A DNA stretch of 64,000 nucleotides from Phymatolithon calcareum. Lineage: Eukaryota > Rhodophyta > Florideophyceae > Hapalidiales. The number at the start of each line of letters is the position of its first letter. The first letter of the stretch is position 1. Both the position numbers and the translations under genes were made by a program. Where the stretch lies: assembly GCA_977006965.1 (NCBI GenBank), contig OZ345354.1, positions 1,116,001 through 1,180,000 of the forward strand, written 5' to 3'. This document shows positions 11,544 to 23,067 of the stretch, piece after piece. Under the pieces are notes generated by a model that ran no database searches, was not told where the DNA came from, and saw only the letters and a list, made by a program, of their open reading frames with translations.

Positions 11544-14457
11544 TGAGAGTTACACTTTGAATTACGAATAGCGAAACAAAACGAAGGGATGCGGAGACGA
11601 ACGATGTCGGCGTTGTCGTCAGGGTGCTACGTTGGCTTGACCGTCAACCTTGGTAAGAACGTGCAATGCGAAGAGAAAGATCGGAGCGCGGCGTGTGCGA
11701 TTTCGCCATACTGGTTTTCACAGAAAGTCCACTGTACGCATGAGGCACAGTGAGTGTGAGAAGCTTCAAGTTCTGAGGGTCGAAGCGACGAGCAAGCGAA
11801 ACTAGGCATGTGCAATCCGATTATTAGAGCCAGAGTCCAATGACCTCCACCTGCCCTTACTTGCAAGGTCACAGCTGTTTGGGTGATTGAGAGTCAGTTT
11901 CCCATGGCGCGACGACAAGAGAGGTCTGCGCATCTTGAACAAGCGATAACTCACAGGCGTTGCGATTTGACATTCCAAAGTGAAGGGAAGTCACGGGAGA
12001 ACCAGCACCTTCAGCTACCCCTACGTTGAGCTCGTCTATATTAAAACAAGCTCAGCTTACGTCGATCATTGCTGCGACAGCGCTGTCCATAACAGAAATG
12101 GAAGTACGATGTCCTGGATGATCTGCGCACGTGGCAGAACAGATTTTTCACGAGAGAAAAATAGTTTTGTCTTCGGCTCGCTAAATTGTTTTTAGAAAAA
12201 GGAAACTGCTGTATGCCCGCTTCTAATTCATCAGAAGAAGAACAGTCCAACAGACATTTTGGCACTTCCCATATTCAAGCACAAAATCTCTGGGTGAATC
12301 TCTACAGTAGTCCGCTGACTTTCCAGCGAAGATGCTATGAGAGGGCTCGCACAGAGATTTCTGTTGTCGAAGGTCTTCGTTGTACAGTACGGCTCCAAAA
12401 GCTGGACTCCGCGCAGTCTGCGCCCCAGATGCACAGAAAACTGGATGCAATGATATGCTTGAACAAGGCGACTCCTTATTATTCGTTATGGAACACGATG
12501 GCTTACGTTTGTACCTTACGGAACTGTTGGCACACTTGGCCACTTCACAACAGAAACTCCCTCAAGATACCAGACACAGTGTTAGCGTTTCCTGATCCCG
12601 CCGCAAGAGCCTGGCCGAGCCAGAAGGAAGAACACGTCAAGTATTTCATCAGCAGCAAGAAAAAATCTGTCTTCCGCAAGATTGGCGATCACTCCGCCTG
12701 CCGATGCCTGGCGTTCGATGCTTGCTTTCCCACCATATCATACTTTTGTTTTTCTTCTGTAGATATCATTACAGCTACCAAAGCATTACACACATTAAGC
12801 ATAGAACGGCAAAACTGTCGATCACGACTTTCAAGGCAGCGAACGCTCAACGTTGATGGACTCTCGATATATTCGAGACGTACAGTATTAGCAATCATTA
12901 GAATGCCTTCGTCAAACTGTAAATCAAATGTGCTGTTTGACACTCTTCAGTAATATGTTTTGTTTATTAAGTCGCTGGGCATGGATTGAAAGTCTTCTTC
13001 GAGGAGGCCAGTGCTCCTTCGAAGCAGAATTCAAATTCATGCCATTTACTGTACTTTTGTGCATATTCGAGTTCTGCTGCTGTAGCGCTTCCAATCAACG
13101 CTCTTTGCGACCGATCATATCGAGGGAGGTGGCGCAATGTGAAAACATCGAGGATATGGAACCTACAAGATTGGTGGGACGGGGATTTCACGTCCGTTCG
13201 TTGGCCAAAAAGACCATAAAGCTATTGTGTGCGGAGACTGTCGCACGACAGTACTACTCTAAGTACAGCACCGACGCTCTCTACTGAGATCTCGTTCGTA
13301 AGCGAGATTTTGGAAGGCAAAAACTTACCAGGCAAGAGTGCGCCGTTATTTTTTGACAAACGAAGGAACTCGACCGAATCAGGTTGAACGTTAATTGAAA
13401 GCAGTATCAACAGTGAACGGTATGCGTTGCAGTGGACGGTATGTTTAGTCAAGCGCATTGGCATTACCCAAAATCCAAGGTGTTCGTAGTTGCTCATTGT
13501 GCATGTGACTTGCAAATTTTTAGCAAAAATCTAACTGGGATGGAGACTGTCGGGTAGATAGTTACTTCTAAACGACGCCTTGTGACGATGGTGATAAAGT
13601 GAATAACGGAGATACTTGAGTGCTCGACGACTGCTCGCACCCCTTTCTGAGATTAATAGTGAGATCCTGCATAAGACGAGGGCGGGCTGTCGAAAAATTG
13701 CAAATTTTCGACATGCTGCCGTCTTTTCACATTTTGGCTTTGACGTCAAAATACCCAAGTGCCTGTCCGTGACACTGTCCAGATCAGTTGCGAAGAGGCA
13801 AAAAGAGCCGAAGAACAGAATGGAAGTAATTTATCCTCAGGGACGGTACATTTACCGTCCCCTGGTATGCTTATTCTGTTTTTTTGGGGAGAGCGGGGGG
13901 AAAGAAATGATTTGGTAGAATTGAAGTCGAACTTGTTAAGATTTTGTTTTGTCATCACAAGCCCTGGACTTATAATGCATAGGTCACAAGATCGGGGGGC
14001 CCACAACAAGAAATCAAATATCGGCAGCATGCCCATCGTCCTCTCTACTGTTTTTGGTATAGGAAAGTACAGTATGCTGCACTGCAGTTCCGTTTTTCGA
14101 ACTTGTGCAGAATTATCAGGCTTCCCAGGAATTGCGGTGCTTTGTAAGAGTGAGAGAAGTCCATTTTGATGTTGCGGCTTGGGTAGCTACAGTAGGGGGG
14201 ACCCGAATTTGTGCGTTACACGCCAGTTTGGTAAGAACCCTCGACAGAGAGTAATGACGGGGTGAGCTTGTCACCTATCAAACAGTATCTTGTCACCACG
14301 ACCGATTGATTCAACCCAATTTTTTTGGTAAATGGCAATAGAGAATACGAAGGAAAAGTAGTGAGCGGAAACGCAGAGAATTGGATGATTTGCAAACCAC
14401 ATAAGAACGATTCGGGGTGTGTGAAGTAAGCGCGATCAGTCAGCGGTCATGCAATGG
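11544..14457. other. Intergenic, no supported gene
   Basis: About 2.9 kb. The longest ATG-started frame is 12213-12953 (+, 246 codons), but its translation has no recognisable domain and a composition like that of the other frames, so it is not called. A small imperfect hairpin lies at 13838-13865. Confidence 0.5.
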
Positions 14458-14554
14458 TAATCCGCAAATCGACGGTGTTCGAACATCACCGATTTGCGGA
14501 TTAATAGCTCTTCAATGCTTGTACAGGATCCTGTACAAGCACTGTATAGCTATT
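14458..14554. repeat. Two adjacent hairpin-forming inverted repeats
   Basis: Hairpin one has 14-bp perfect arms at 14458-14471 and 14490-14503, with an 18-nt interior containing GTTCGAAC. Directly after it, 14517-14540 is a perfect 24-bp palindrome with GGATCC at its centre, framed by AATAGCT (14503-14509) and AGCTATT (14548-14554). The interior TTCGA of the first hairpin resembles an RNA polymerase III B box, but no full tRNA fold could be drawn. Function unknown. Confidence 0.75.
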
Positions 14555-16155
14555 AGGTCGGGCGGCTCTGACTAAGACAAGACTCGCTCACTCTACTCCG
14601 GTCTCCAACGATCTGGAACGGACAGTAGATCCAGTGGGAAGTTTTGCATTTTCAAACACATGAAGGTGGACCAATGCTTCACTTCACTCTGCCTTCCTGT
14701 ACTGTACTGTACATGCATACAGTACCTTTGGAATTATTTACATATAGATCGAGAAGTGCCCATCTGTGCTTTATTTAAGCTCTGGACCGCAATCCGAAGG
14801 CGTTGCATGAAGCAGAGGCTCACCATCAAAAAGCTGGCAGATCCACTCACCGGATGCAGAGGGAGTTGCAGAAATTTGAGTAGGCTTCGGTGCCGTGTGA
14901 AGCACTTTTGCAGAAAAGATTTGAATTCTCGTCATCTCGGGCGCCGTGCCCAACATTGGAACTATGAGTTCCACGCTCGTGCAGCACCATGGAACAGTGT
15001 TACTGTACAACACTGTATTTTCAAAATTTGTGCGCAACTTTGCGACCGCCAATGGAAAATGCGGATTAGTATTTTTCCGACCAATTATCGATTTTGTTTC
15101 GCCTGAACAGTAAGGAGCAGTGTGACACAGTGTCTTGACTTGAAATCACTGTAATCAAATCGACACTTTGGATGATAAAGTGCGATTGCATAATACTCTC
15201 TCACTTATGATACATTCACGGACGAAGTCTGTCAACCGAAGATCGATGCCCCATCACGGCGCACTGACGTGTCTGTGCCCCATTGTGTTCGGGAATCACA
15301 CATTCTGCCCAGTTTCTATTCCGTCATGAAGGCGTTGCTCAAACAGCCGATGTAGTTGATTCTGGTTTTCGGATGCGGTAGAGAGCGATCGATGATTTGC
15401 CTCATTGGACTCTTTTCAAAAACCATTTCTTTATGAAAGTATCCAAGTTATAATTACACTTTTGCCAAACAAAAATAGGCCAGGCGGATGCAGAGGAACA
15501 TTCTCGCTCCAACGCGCGGAGAGCGCTGTACGCCGGCGTGACCTGCAAGGGGATTCCAACAACATGAAGAGGATTCTGTCTCCTTGAGAGTAGACCATGC
15601 TCTGATGCGGCACCAGGTTCACCAAGGAGCTCAACGTTGCTGTGGCGTACAGTGGACGCGTTGCGTCCGAGGGATGTGATGGCATGCTAGTGTGCCCGTA
15701 TCGCGGGGGTTGAATTGGCGGGATTCTGAAATGGTGTCCTCCGCACCCGGTGTCAAGACTGCCTCTTAGTGGGGATCGCGGTGACAGTGATGATGTAAAC
15801 CGCTGTGACAGGATGAGGAGCGATACATGGATGGGAGAGAAGATGGAATGGAGGCAAACTGACGTCGATGTGTAGGTTGTCAGTCAGTCCATTTCAGCAC
15901 TGTAGTACCTTCGCGACCGACAAGCCGGTTCGTCTTCAAGAACAGTAAGGCAGACGACGTTTTCGTTTTCCCGTTTTCTTCGACGCGGATCATCCGCATC
16001 GGTAATTAAATTAGTGCACCTTATGAGTTGTGGTCTGGCAAGCAGAAGACGCCCCAGCTTGCCAAGTATATGCCCTCACTTTTCAAAAGAAACTCCTCCT
16101 CTTTTTCTAATCCGGCATCATGTCGAAAGTTGAATGAGATTCACACATGGGAAAA
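14555..16155. other. Intergenic, nothing recognised
   Basis: About 1.6 kb with TACTGTAC-type motifs (for example near 14703) and no convincing coding frame. Confidence 0.5.
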
Positions 16156-16226
16156 AAAAGGCGGGAACTATTGCACCTCGTTACCGCCATGATGGCGGTA
16201 ACGAGGTGCAATAGTTCCCGCCTTTT
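16156..16226. repeat. Perfect palindrome, 35-bp arms, 1-nt spacer
   Basis: 16156-16190 is the exact reverse complement of 16192-16226, with a single G at 16191. The outer ends are AAAA and TTTT; the centre reads CCGCCATGATGGCGG. No mismatch is present over 35 bp. No coding frame uses it. It could extrude as a cruciform or be transcribed as a perfect RNA hairpin. Confidence 0.95.
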
Positions 16227-17288
16227 CTAGTCATGCCTCCTTTTTTTGGCCGCTGCCGCATTCCAAACCCCCGTGATGGGGACACGATGTGCACTTGGTG
16301 CCGCCTTTTCACTACCTTTGCTCTCACTTCTTTCAAATTCCAACATCCTATTCGGCAAGTCGAACCGGAGACGCGTGTCGACGGACGCGTCGAGACGCAG
16401 CAGGCCGCCCTTTTTAAAAGCCCGTCTAAAGGGTTGGGTGTCCTTCGGTGTTATGGTGATATAGAATGCCTTACTCTGGGATCAGTTGTGTTTTTGTGTA
16501 CTCTACAAGAAGGGGTATAAAGAAAATTTATTTTACGAAAATAGATAGAGCTTCTATTCCCCAACCCTCTCCCCAGTCCCCCTCGAGGACCCTAAGCGGA
16601 CCAGAGGTGGGTTTTTGTAGACCACCGAACCGTGGAACATCCACCATAAGAAACTCTTCCTCGGACAAAATCAAGTCAAATTTTCTCTTGCCAGCGTCAG
16701 TAGATAGATGCATTGGTGACTTTTAAATAAAAATCATTTTTTCTTCTTCTTTTCTAGTCCAACCCTAAACATTTTCTCTCTCAAGTTATCCAGACACTAT
16801 GATAATGTCCTTGTCCTCTTTGGAGGCTAAAAGCATGAACTCTTTCCGTGTCCGTGCTGGTGGTGTCGCCTGCTCGGACAGACATTCTTCTCATCAGGAA
16901 GCGATTTCCAGTCTATAAAAATAAATACCCTATTAGTCTCAAGAATTTTTTTCCTCGGTTTTGTTGGACTTTCCTCAAAAAAGTTTTCCTGTAGCACACA
17001 CAAAAATAAACTGCTTCCGAGTGTCTGCGAGTTGGTGCCGCCAGCTCCGGAGGTCTGGTGATTGCAGAGACTCTGCTGACCTTTTCCTGTGTCGGAATCA
17101 ATGATAATAGCTCTCTCCAAACTGGTGCGGATCTTTCTCGTCCTTGAGGGACTTCTCTTCCACCTTGGGCACTAGATATAGAAACAGAAAAGAGAGTACT
17201 CACACATCAAGAGTTTGGGTGCTTTTTATAGCATGGGAACAAAAACGCGAGAAAAGAAAGGATAACCGCGAGCGTTGATTACGTGCAT
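16227..17288. other. Intergenic with a divergent inverted duplication
   Basis: 16470-16511 (+) and 16986-17027 (-) encode related peptides, TLGSVVFLCTLQE and TLGSSLFLCVLQE, in opposite orientation about 500 bp apart, differing largely at third codon positions. Whether these are the ends of an old mobile element or a decayed duplicated exon is open. No complete gene could be built here. Confidence 0.4.
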
Positions 17289-17432
17289 GGACCTTCATGG
17301 ACGATGAGACAGTTGCGTTCTTCATGTGCGGGAAGCCAACGGGGCATAGAAAGGATGACTGGGGCGCTGGTTAGGCGTACGGACCTTCATGGACGATGAG
17401 ACTGTCGCGTTTTTCATCTGTGGGAAGCCAAC
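17289..17432 (+). repeat. Direct repeat, two 52-bp copies 92 bp apart
   Basis: 17289-17340 and 17381-17432 share GGACCTTCATGGACGATGAG, then similar sequence ending GGGAAGCCAAC, with about five differences. It is a simple local tandem duplication with no coding or regulatory role that can be seen. Confidence 0.8.
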
Positions 17433-20400
17433 GCAAATAGAGTCGTCTTCTCTCTAAGTTTTCTCATGTACAGTAGTTCTACAGGAGACGTTGTCTCCTA
17501 GACGGAGCTGTGCAGTACATGTGGCTCTATCGAGAATACAACGTTGTACATGCAGAGAAAATGTAGAAGAAATTTGGAGGCGAGGACGTGTACGTCACAT
17601 GAAAATCGCAGAAACTGTTTACAGAGTTCGAATTCCGATCGGAATGGTTGCCGAATACAGAAGATTTTACAGACGATTGTGCGTGCCGATGGGGCAAGTA
17701 CTGCAGCTTTGCTGTACAACTTTGTAAAGCTGTTTACATTCAGAGCAGAAGCGGGCGGCACGGGGATATGCCGCTCGGCATTCGGCATTAGCGGCGTCAC
17801 AACAAGAGAATGCTTGTCGAAATTAGCCATTACAATATACAGTTGTATATTGTTCTCGTATCACTTGCCAGGCTGCAATTCATGCCAGTCGTTGGATACA
17901 GCGATATATGATACTGTCCGAAATCGGATTGAGGGTAGGTCGAAGAATGTACGAGTTTGGTGCAGACGAAGATTTAAGTTCCGTTCCGCCGGCGTTGACA
18001 AAAGTTTGACGTGTGTTTGCCTGCACAATGTTACATTCATCATTGCCTTCAATCCAGATGTAATCTTATGCACCTTGATTCCGAATATAGGATATACCAT
18101 CGTGCTCATGAGCGAGATGGTATATCCAATATACTGTACAGTAGAGTACACGGCTATGGAGGAGGGGAACAGTCTTGGGCAAATCGCATTAGGCAAAAGA
18201 TTGCGTCTTTTTCGTGGTGCAATGCACCGCGATGCACCCCGCCTCGAGCAAAAAAAGTGCACCGAACAACCCGGCATCGCGCTCACGGATCTGCGTGCAA
18301 GGGAACATTCATTTTAAAAACAGTTTCTCAAACACGCCACATACGCCAAGGCCCTTTCGGAGAGGACCTTTACCACAATCACTTGCAAAAGAGCACCATG
18401 AGTGCAATAATGTTCAACGTGCACAACAGATATTGCGGAAGATACATTACAGTGGAAAACTTGATCTGGCACTGCCTTCGTGCCGCCGAGGGGCAAGGGG
18501 GTGCACGAATGTAAGGGTGAATCAAATGAGAGAGATATTTGAATAAATCAGCGTGCTTCAATGAGGCAATGTCATAAAACTCGTGTATTCAAGAAATCAG
18601 ATGCGCTTGACACTACAGTAGTCCTTCCGTTTCCAGTGGGTGGCTCATCAGCGTCTTCTGCGTCGCAAGCTTGCACCAGAGCACAAAAGTTTGCACAGCC
18701 GCCAGAGTCACCAGCTGCGTCCTTACACCGTCGAAAGCGGAAGTTGAAGAGCGTTTGATGCTCATGCAAGGATGATATTACAGTAGGAATATTGGTCTCG
18801 TGCCGAAGGGCGAGTGCCGTGCGATGGAAAACGCAGGTGGGTGAATTGGAACATTTCCGTAATCAGCACCGGCGTCATACTGTATCATACAAATGCAGTG
18901 GAAAACCATCGGAAAACTCATAATGTGCTATTGCTGGCACTACTGTACAGTCTATATTTTTAGAATAATTTCAGGTCAGTCTGCTCATTTGTATCAATGT
19001 TGACGTTGGATCCCAATCTCCCGCAGCCGCCACACACAACAATTAATTCTTTCTCGCGCCATTCTACACATAACTGTACTGTTTTGCCGGGCCATGACTG
19101 CAAGATAAGGAGCCGTGATCTGTGTGTGCAACTGGTATTACTTACTGCCCGTTCTCAGTAAGCCTGCATTCAATTGCTCTCCTCCAGCTCGGGCCAGCGC
19201 CAAGGAGGTTGACGAGGGTGCAACGGTCAGCGCTGGACATCACAGAACTCAAATAATACGGGCCTCCTCACGGGTTCTGGACATGTCTTCAAGTGCCTGT
19301 CCTGGACAGAAAAAAACTGGATCTGTGCTTCACTTTTGAAAACAAACACAGCGCGGATTACGACCTCTTGAATTACTGTCAATGGAAATTTAATCACTTC
19401 ATCATCTTGAAGTTAAATTATCGGTGCTCGCGCCGCAAACAGAGAGCCCGGTCAGAGGGATCCATGCTTTTTTCGCCGTCTGCTCCGTGATCATCGCGAG
19501 ATGCGACAGCCTTATTGAGTAATTTCGGTGACGTTACGCGAACTACAGTACAAATATAATGAAGGGCGTCAGTATCAGAATCTGCTCAACTAATGCGCCC
19601 CACAGCAGTATCAGATAAAGCTCTGTTGCCCAGACATTGTTTTCCGTCACGCTTGCCTCCACTGTATCAAAGGAAATTATAGACTGAAACGTCGCTCTAA
19701 ATGAGGCGTTTGACGATCACTTTCCACCCCGCACTGTACTAAACAACGCATCTCTTAAATTATCAGAGCGACTTCTGCCAAAATCGTGGATTTGAGTCTG
19801 ACAAACACAGCGCTCGCAGTAAATCTACATGGCTCTATGAAAACTTTTAGCGAAGAAATGCGGTGAGCCCCGATTGCTAAGCTTTCCGGTAGAAAAGAAA
19901 AAGCCGTTTCATATGTGCAGGTCGTATTAGGGATCACGAACCTTTGCGAATCTTAATTTGGGTATTCGACGGAAAGCAGTCGGTATTGCCACAAACTTCT
20001 CCAGCGGTTATTTAGCGACAGTCCCTTTCAAGCTGGGGAAAACGCATGCGTGGGAGATCCTCAGCTGAAGTACAGTGTAACCTAATTTATTCAACCACGA
20101 GGTTGCAAGTACAAGGGGTTTAGGAGGTCATTCCGCAATACCCTGGCGGGAGACTTCGATATTGGCACAAAACCCCAGTTTCTAGCATCGGAAACATCAG
20201 CTAGAATTATTTTAGTCCGTTGCGCGAGTCAACAACATTGCACAGAGTGCGGGTGAGGGCCATTGTTGAGCCGATGTGGGGGTTGAGGGGGAAGGGTGGA
20301 AAATTTGCGCGGCAGGAGCGGACAGAATATCCGTTACTCTCAAGCACCAAGAGGCCAAAAATCCTTGCGCGTCTCCCTTGTCCGCAGCACCTCCGGTCGA

Positions 20401-20922
20401 CCAGGTTCGTTGCTTCGGTCGCAGTAAAATCGTGCACTGAAATCTTGAATAGCATGGGTGAGAGCGCAAAAGACGGTTTTAACTGAAAAATTTGGTTCTA
20501 GTTTCTCATTCCACACCAAAGTGGCTTTGCTGACCTTAAAATAGCTCCGCCGCCATTCGCTCATTCAATTATTGAAAAAAAAGGTCACCTCCTTCCGCGA
20601 CTTGTTCAGAACTTTTTTTCTGTTGATAAGTCAGGAATCAGGCACTCCGGCTCGCACATCTCATTGGTCCTGAACATCAACTCATCACTTCAAGATCTGA
20701 AGCATCATAGAAAGACCCAATTACGGATTTCAAAAATAAAAAATTCACACTAGAATTTCGTAATTTCCAAGAATTCGAAGTTTCAAAAAAAAACAACTAG
20801 GCCAAAGTTCTGGTCACGCGCTGACGTTTCCAATTGTTCTGATTCGCTCCAAAATTATATAATGAATATATATTCAGTATATACTGTACTGTATCCAGCG
20901 AATCCGGCCAAGGTATCATACT
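17433..20922. other. Intergenic, no supported gene
   Basis: About 3.5 kb. It holds a palindrome (18090-18127) and many TACTGTA/TACAGTA motifs. The long open stretch 17544-18317 starts at a non-ATG codon and has no recognisable domain. Confidence 0.5.
18090..18127. repeat. Palindrome, 38 bp, one mismatched pair
   Basis: The 38-bp stretch is its own reverse complement except at one symmetric pair. The centre is GCTCATGAGC and the outer ends are GGATATACCATC and GATGGTATATCC. Confidence 0.85.
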
Positions 20923-20963
20923 ATCATTGCGATTCCATTCATCATGAATGGAATCGCAATGAT
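20923..20963. repeat. Perfect palindrome, 20-bp arms, 1-nt spacer
   Basis: 20923-20942 is the exact reverse complement of 20944-20963 around a single C. The centre reads TTCATCATGAA. It lies in gene-free sequence next to a cluster of TACTGTAC motifs. Confidence 0.95.
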
Positions 20964-22026
20964 CATGGGAAAGACAGTTGTACTGAATCTCTATTTTTGT
21001 ATTTAGATGGCCCAGTTTTGAAACTGTACAGTCCACTGTGTGTGCAACAAAATTCGATGCCAGGTCTCCAAATCACGCAACCCGATGATGTCAACGTTCT
21101 TACCAACAAAATTTTCGACTATCAGTGCACCAGCCAATAGCACCATTACGTGGGCTGCCGTTTTAGCCCTAAATCGACGCTCGGGCCGACTTCCAGCAGC
21201 CAGATCGGATCCAAAACATCACCAGCAGCTGCTCCTGCCCCTTTTTTTCCCGCGCACAATCAGTTCGGCTTATCCTGGCTTCGCGAGCCGGCCGAAACGA
21301 CCCTACAGTGCGGACTCCAAGCCACTCACGTACTGCGTACGACTGTTCTGTGTCGTCGACTCTCGTGACCTGCTTGCTTGTTTCTGAGCGTACTGAACTG
21401 ACGAATTCAGTTTCTGCCAAAATTAGGCTACATTTTCGAAATCTAAACTGACGTCACTTTCGTAAGTCGTTCGAAGCGAGCAAGCTCACGGGCCGAGAAA
21501 GGAGTGGAAATTGGGATTCAAAAGAGGCAAAACTTTATGTTACTGTGTACAGTACACTGTACTGCGGAAAACTCACCCGTGCTTCTGGAAAATGGATAAA
21601 TTAAGAAGAGCCCCAGCCTCGATACACTGTACAATAATTATCAAACATAAACTATTTTTGATTGCACTTAACTTAGACCAATAATTTTAGTCACGCGTGC
21701 CCCGTGTCTCTAGGGAAATGTCACACTTGGAACAGTGCAGTATTGCTTCGAGAAAGAGACTTTTTTGAATTGACACGCTCTTGCAACATATATGTCCCAC
21801 TTTGGCTTACTTTTCGCCGGCCCAAAGCGGTGTCCACTGTTTGGAACGTTTGCTGCGTCTTACCGCCAGACAGCGCATTTTTCAAAACTGTCTTTGCGAA
21901 ATTTGTCTTTTCGGACCTAAATCTTTGGTTAGCTCGATTTGGAGTCGCGCTTGCACATTTTGGACCCATCTGCGACACATTTTGCTTTCGTGCACAATAT
22001 TTTTAGGGGATACTCACGTCACATCC
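20964..22026. other. Upstream region of the bZIP gene
   Basis: About 1 kb with no coding frame that could be supported. TGTACAGTACACTGTACTG-type sequence at about 21546-21565 is part of the repeated intergenic motif. The segment next to the TATA box is the presumed promoter of the bZIP gene. Confidence 0.45.
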
Positions 22027-22033
22027 TATATAA
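22027..22033 (+). promoter_or_regulatory. TATA box of the bZIP gene
   Basis: TATATAA lies 135 bp before the ATG. The stretch from here to the start codon contains no ATG and is C-rich, as expected of a short leader with a start about 30 bp downstream of the TATA box. Confidence 0.55.
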
Positions 22034-22167
22034 GTCATCACCGCTCCTTGCACACTCCCTTCTCACAGTGCAACCGGCTGCAGAGATCGATCCCCACAGC
22101 AACAAATCCTCCTCAACCTACGCAAACCTCTCAGTGCATATCCTGTATAGCACCCCACTACTTCACA

Positions 22168-23067
22168 ATGGCATCTGCTGAAGGCATGATTGCGAGCAAC
22201 TACAACTTCCTGTCCGAGAGCATCGACGCATGTGCATGGCCCGCGTCAATGGGCGCCTCTTCGGGCGACTTCAACATTCTCCATGAACTCAATATGGTAT
22301 CGGAGAAATTCGATTCTCCAGCATCGTCACTCGGTGACCTGCCTCTTTTGCCCCCCGCTCCCGTCGTGTCCCGTAAGCGTCGCCCTGATACCTCGCTCCC
22401 GCTCCCGGCCTCCGGCGTTAAGCGGCACTGCCAGCCCAAGGCCGAGCTAACGTTTGCCTCTGAACCTGTGACCCCTTCCTACAGCCAGCAGAACAAGTTG
22501 AACTCCATTGACCCTATGACACGATCCTACTTCCCAACCTCCCCTCTCCCCCAATCACTCTGCTCCGAGGAGGACGACGATCGCATGTCCGCCAAGCCTG
22601 CTTCGTCCGTCATTGCCGCCGTCGAATCATCGATCGCTTTCCTGCCTACCCCATCCAAGAAGCAGGCGGCACAACGCCGAGCCTTGCGCCTTGCTCATCT
22701 CAAGCGCTCTCGCACCAAGAAGGAGTCTGGCATCCCCGGAGCTCGATTCTCCGCAACTGCTACTAAGAATGAGAATGAGCTTCTTCAGAGCATCGATCAG
22801 GCACCGGACAAGAAGGCTGCACGAGCGATCCGCAATCGTGCAGCGGCAATGAAGAGTCGCGTTGAAGCGAAGCAAAAGATGCAGAAACTGGAAATGGACA
22901 ACGAGCGATTGACCAAGACTGTTGATGATCTTACCGCAAGCCACAAGATCCTCGTCGCTCAATTGAAGGCATTGACTAGCAACCTTTGCCCAGAGCCGAT
23001 GACACCTCAACGACAAGCTGAGATTCTCGCCCTGACTGCTCAATTCCACACTGGGGAAAGCTCGTAA
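22168..23067 (+). CDS. bZIP transcription factor (GCN4/ATF-like)
   Basis: A 299-residue intronless protein. The basic region around residues 215-231 has the invariant N223-x7-R231 spacing (IRNRAAAMKSR), which contacts DNA bases. It is followed at the canonical distance by leucines 241, 248, 255, 262 and 269, giving five zipper heptads for dimerisation. The first 200 residues are Ser/Pro-rich and carry two basic clusters (SRKRRPD; KKQAAQRR) that could serve in nuclear import or regulation. A short acidic run (EEDDD) sits near residue 133. The upstream frame is open for 129 more codons, but the ATG at 22168 follows a TATA box and an ATG-free leader, so it is the better start. Target sites and pathway cannot be deduced. 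Confidence 0.93.
   Translation: MASAEGMIASNYNFLSESIDACAWPASMGASSGDFNILHELNMVSEKFDSPASSLGDLPLLPPAPVVSRKRRPDTSLPLPASGVKRHCQPKAELTFASEPVTPSYSQQNKLNSIDPMTRSYFPTSPLPQSLCSEEDDDRMSAKPASSVIAAVESSIAFLPTPSKKQAAQRRALRLAHLKRSRTKKESGIPGARFSATATKNENELLQSIDQAPDKKAARAIRNRAAAMKSRVEAKQKMQKLEMDNERLTKTVDDLTASHKILVAQLKALTSNLCPEPMTPQRQAEILALTAQFHTGESS

Noticed and set aside
12213-12953. ATG-started frame of 246 codons (+)
   Set aside because: No domain, no family resemblance, and composition like neighbouring frames; overlapping frames on the other strand are similarly open.
13838-13865. Short hairpin CAGGGACGGTA / TACCGTCCCCTG
   Set aside because: Arms of about 11 bp with one bulge; expected by chance in a window of this size.
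14430-14500. Possible tRNA gene around GTTCGAAC
   Set aside because: The TTCGA segment resembles a T-loop, but no acceptor, D-arm or anticodon arm can be paired; the long hairpin explains the sequence better.
17544-18317. Open frame of 257 codons (+)
   Set aside because: Begins at TTG, contains the palindrome at 18090 and shows no recognisable domain.
21781-22167. Upstream extension of the bZIP frame by 129 codons
   Set aside because: No ATG at its beginning; it crosses the TATA box and leader, and its translation does not resemble the rest of the protein.
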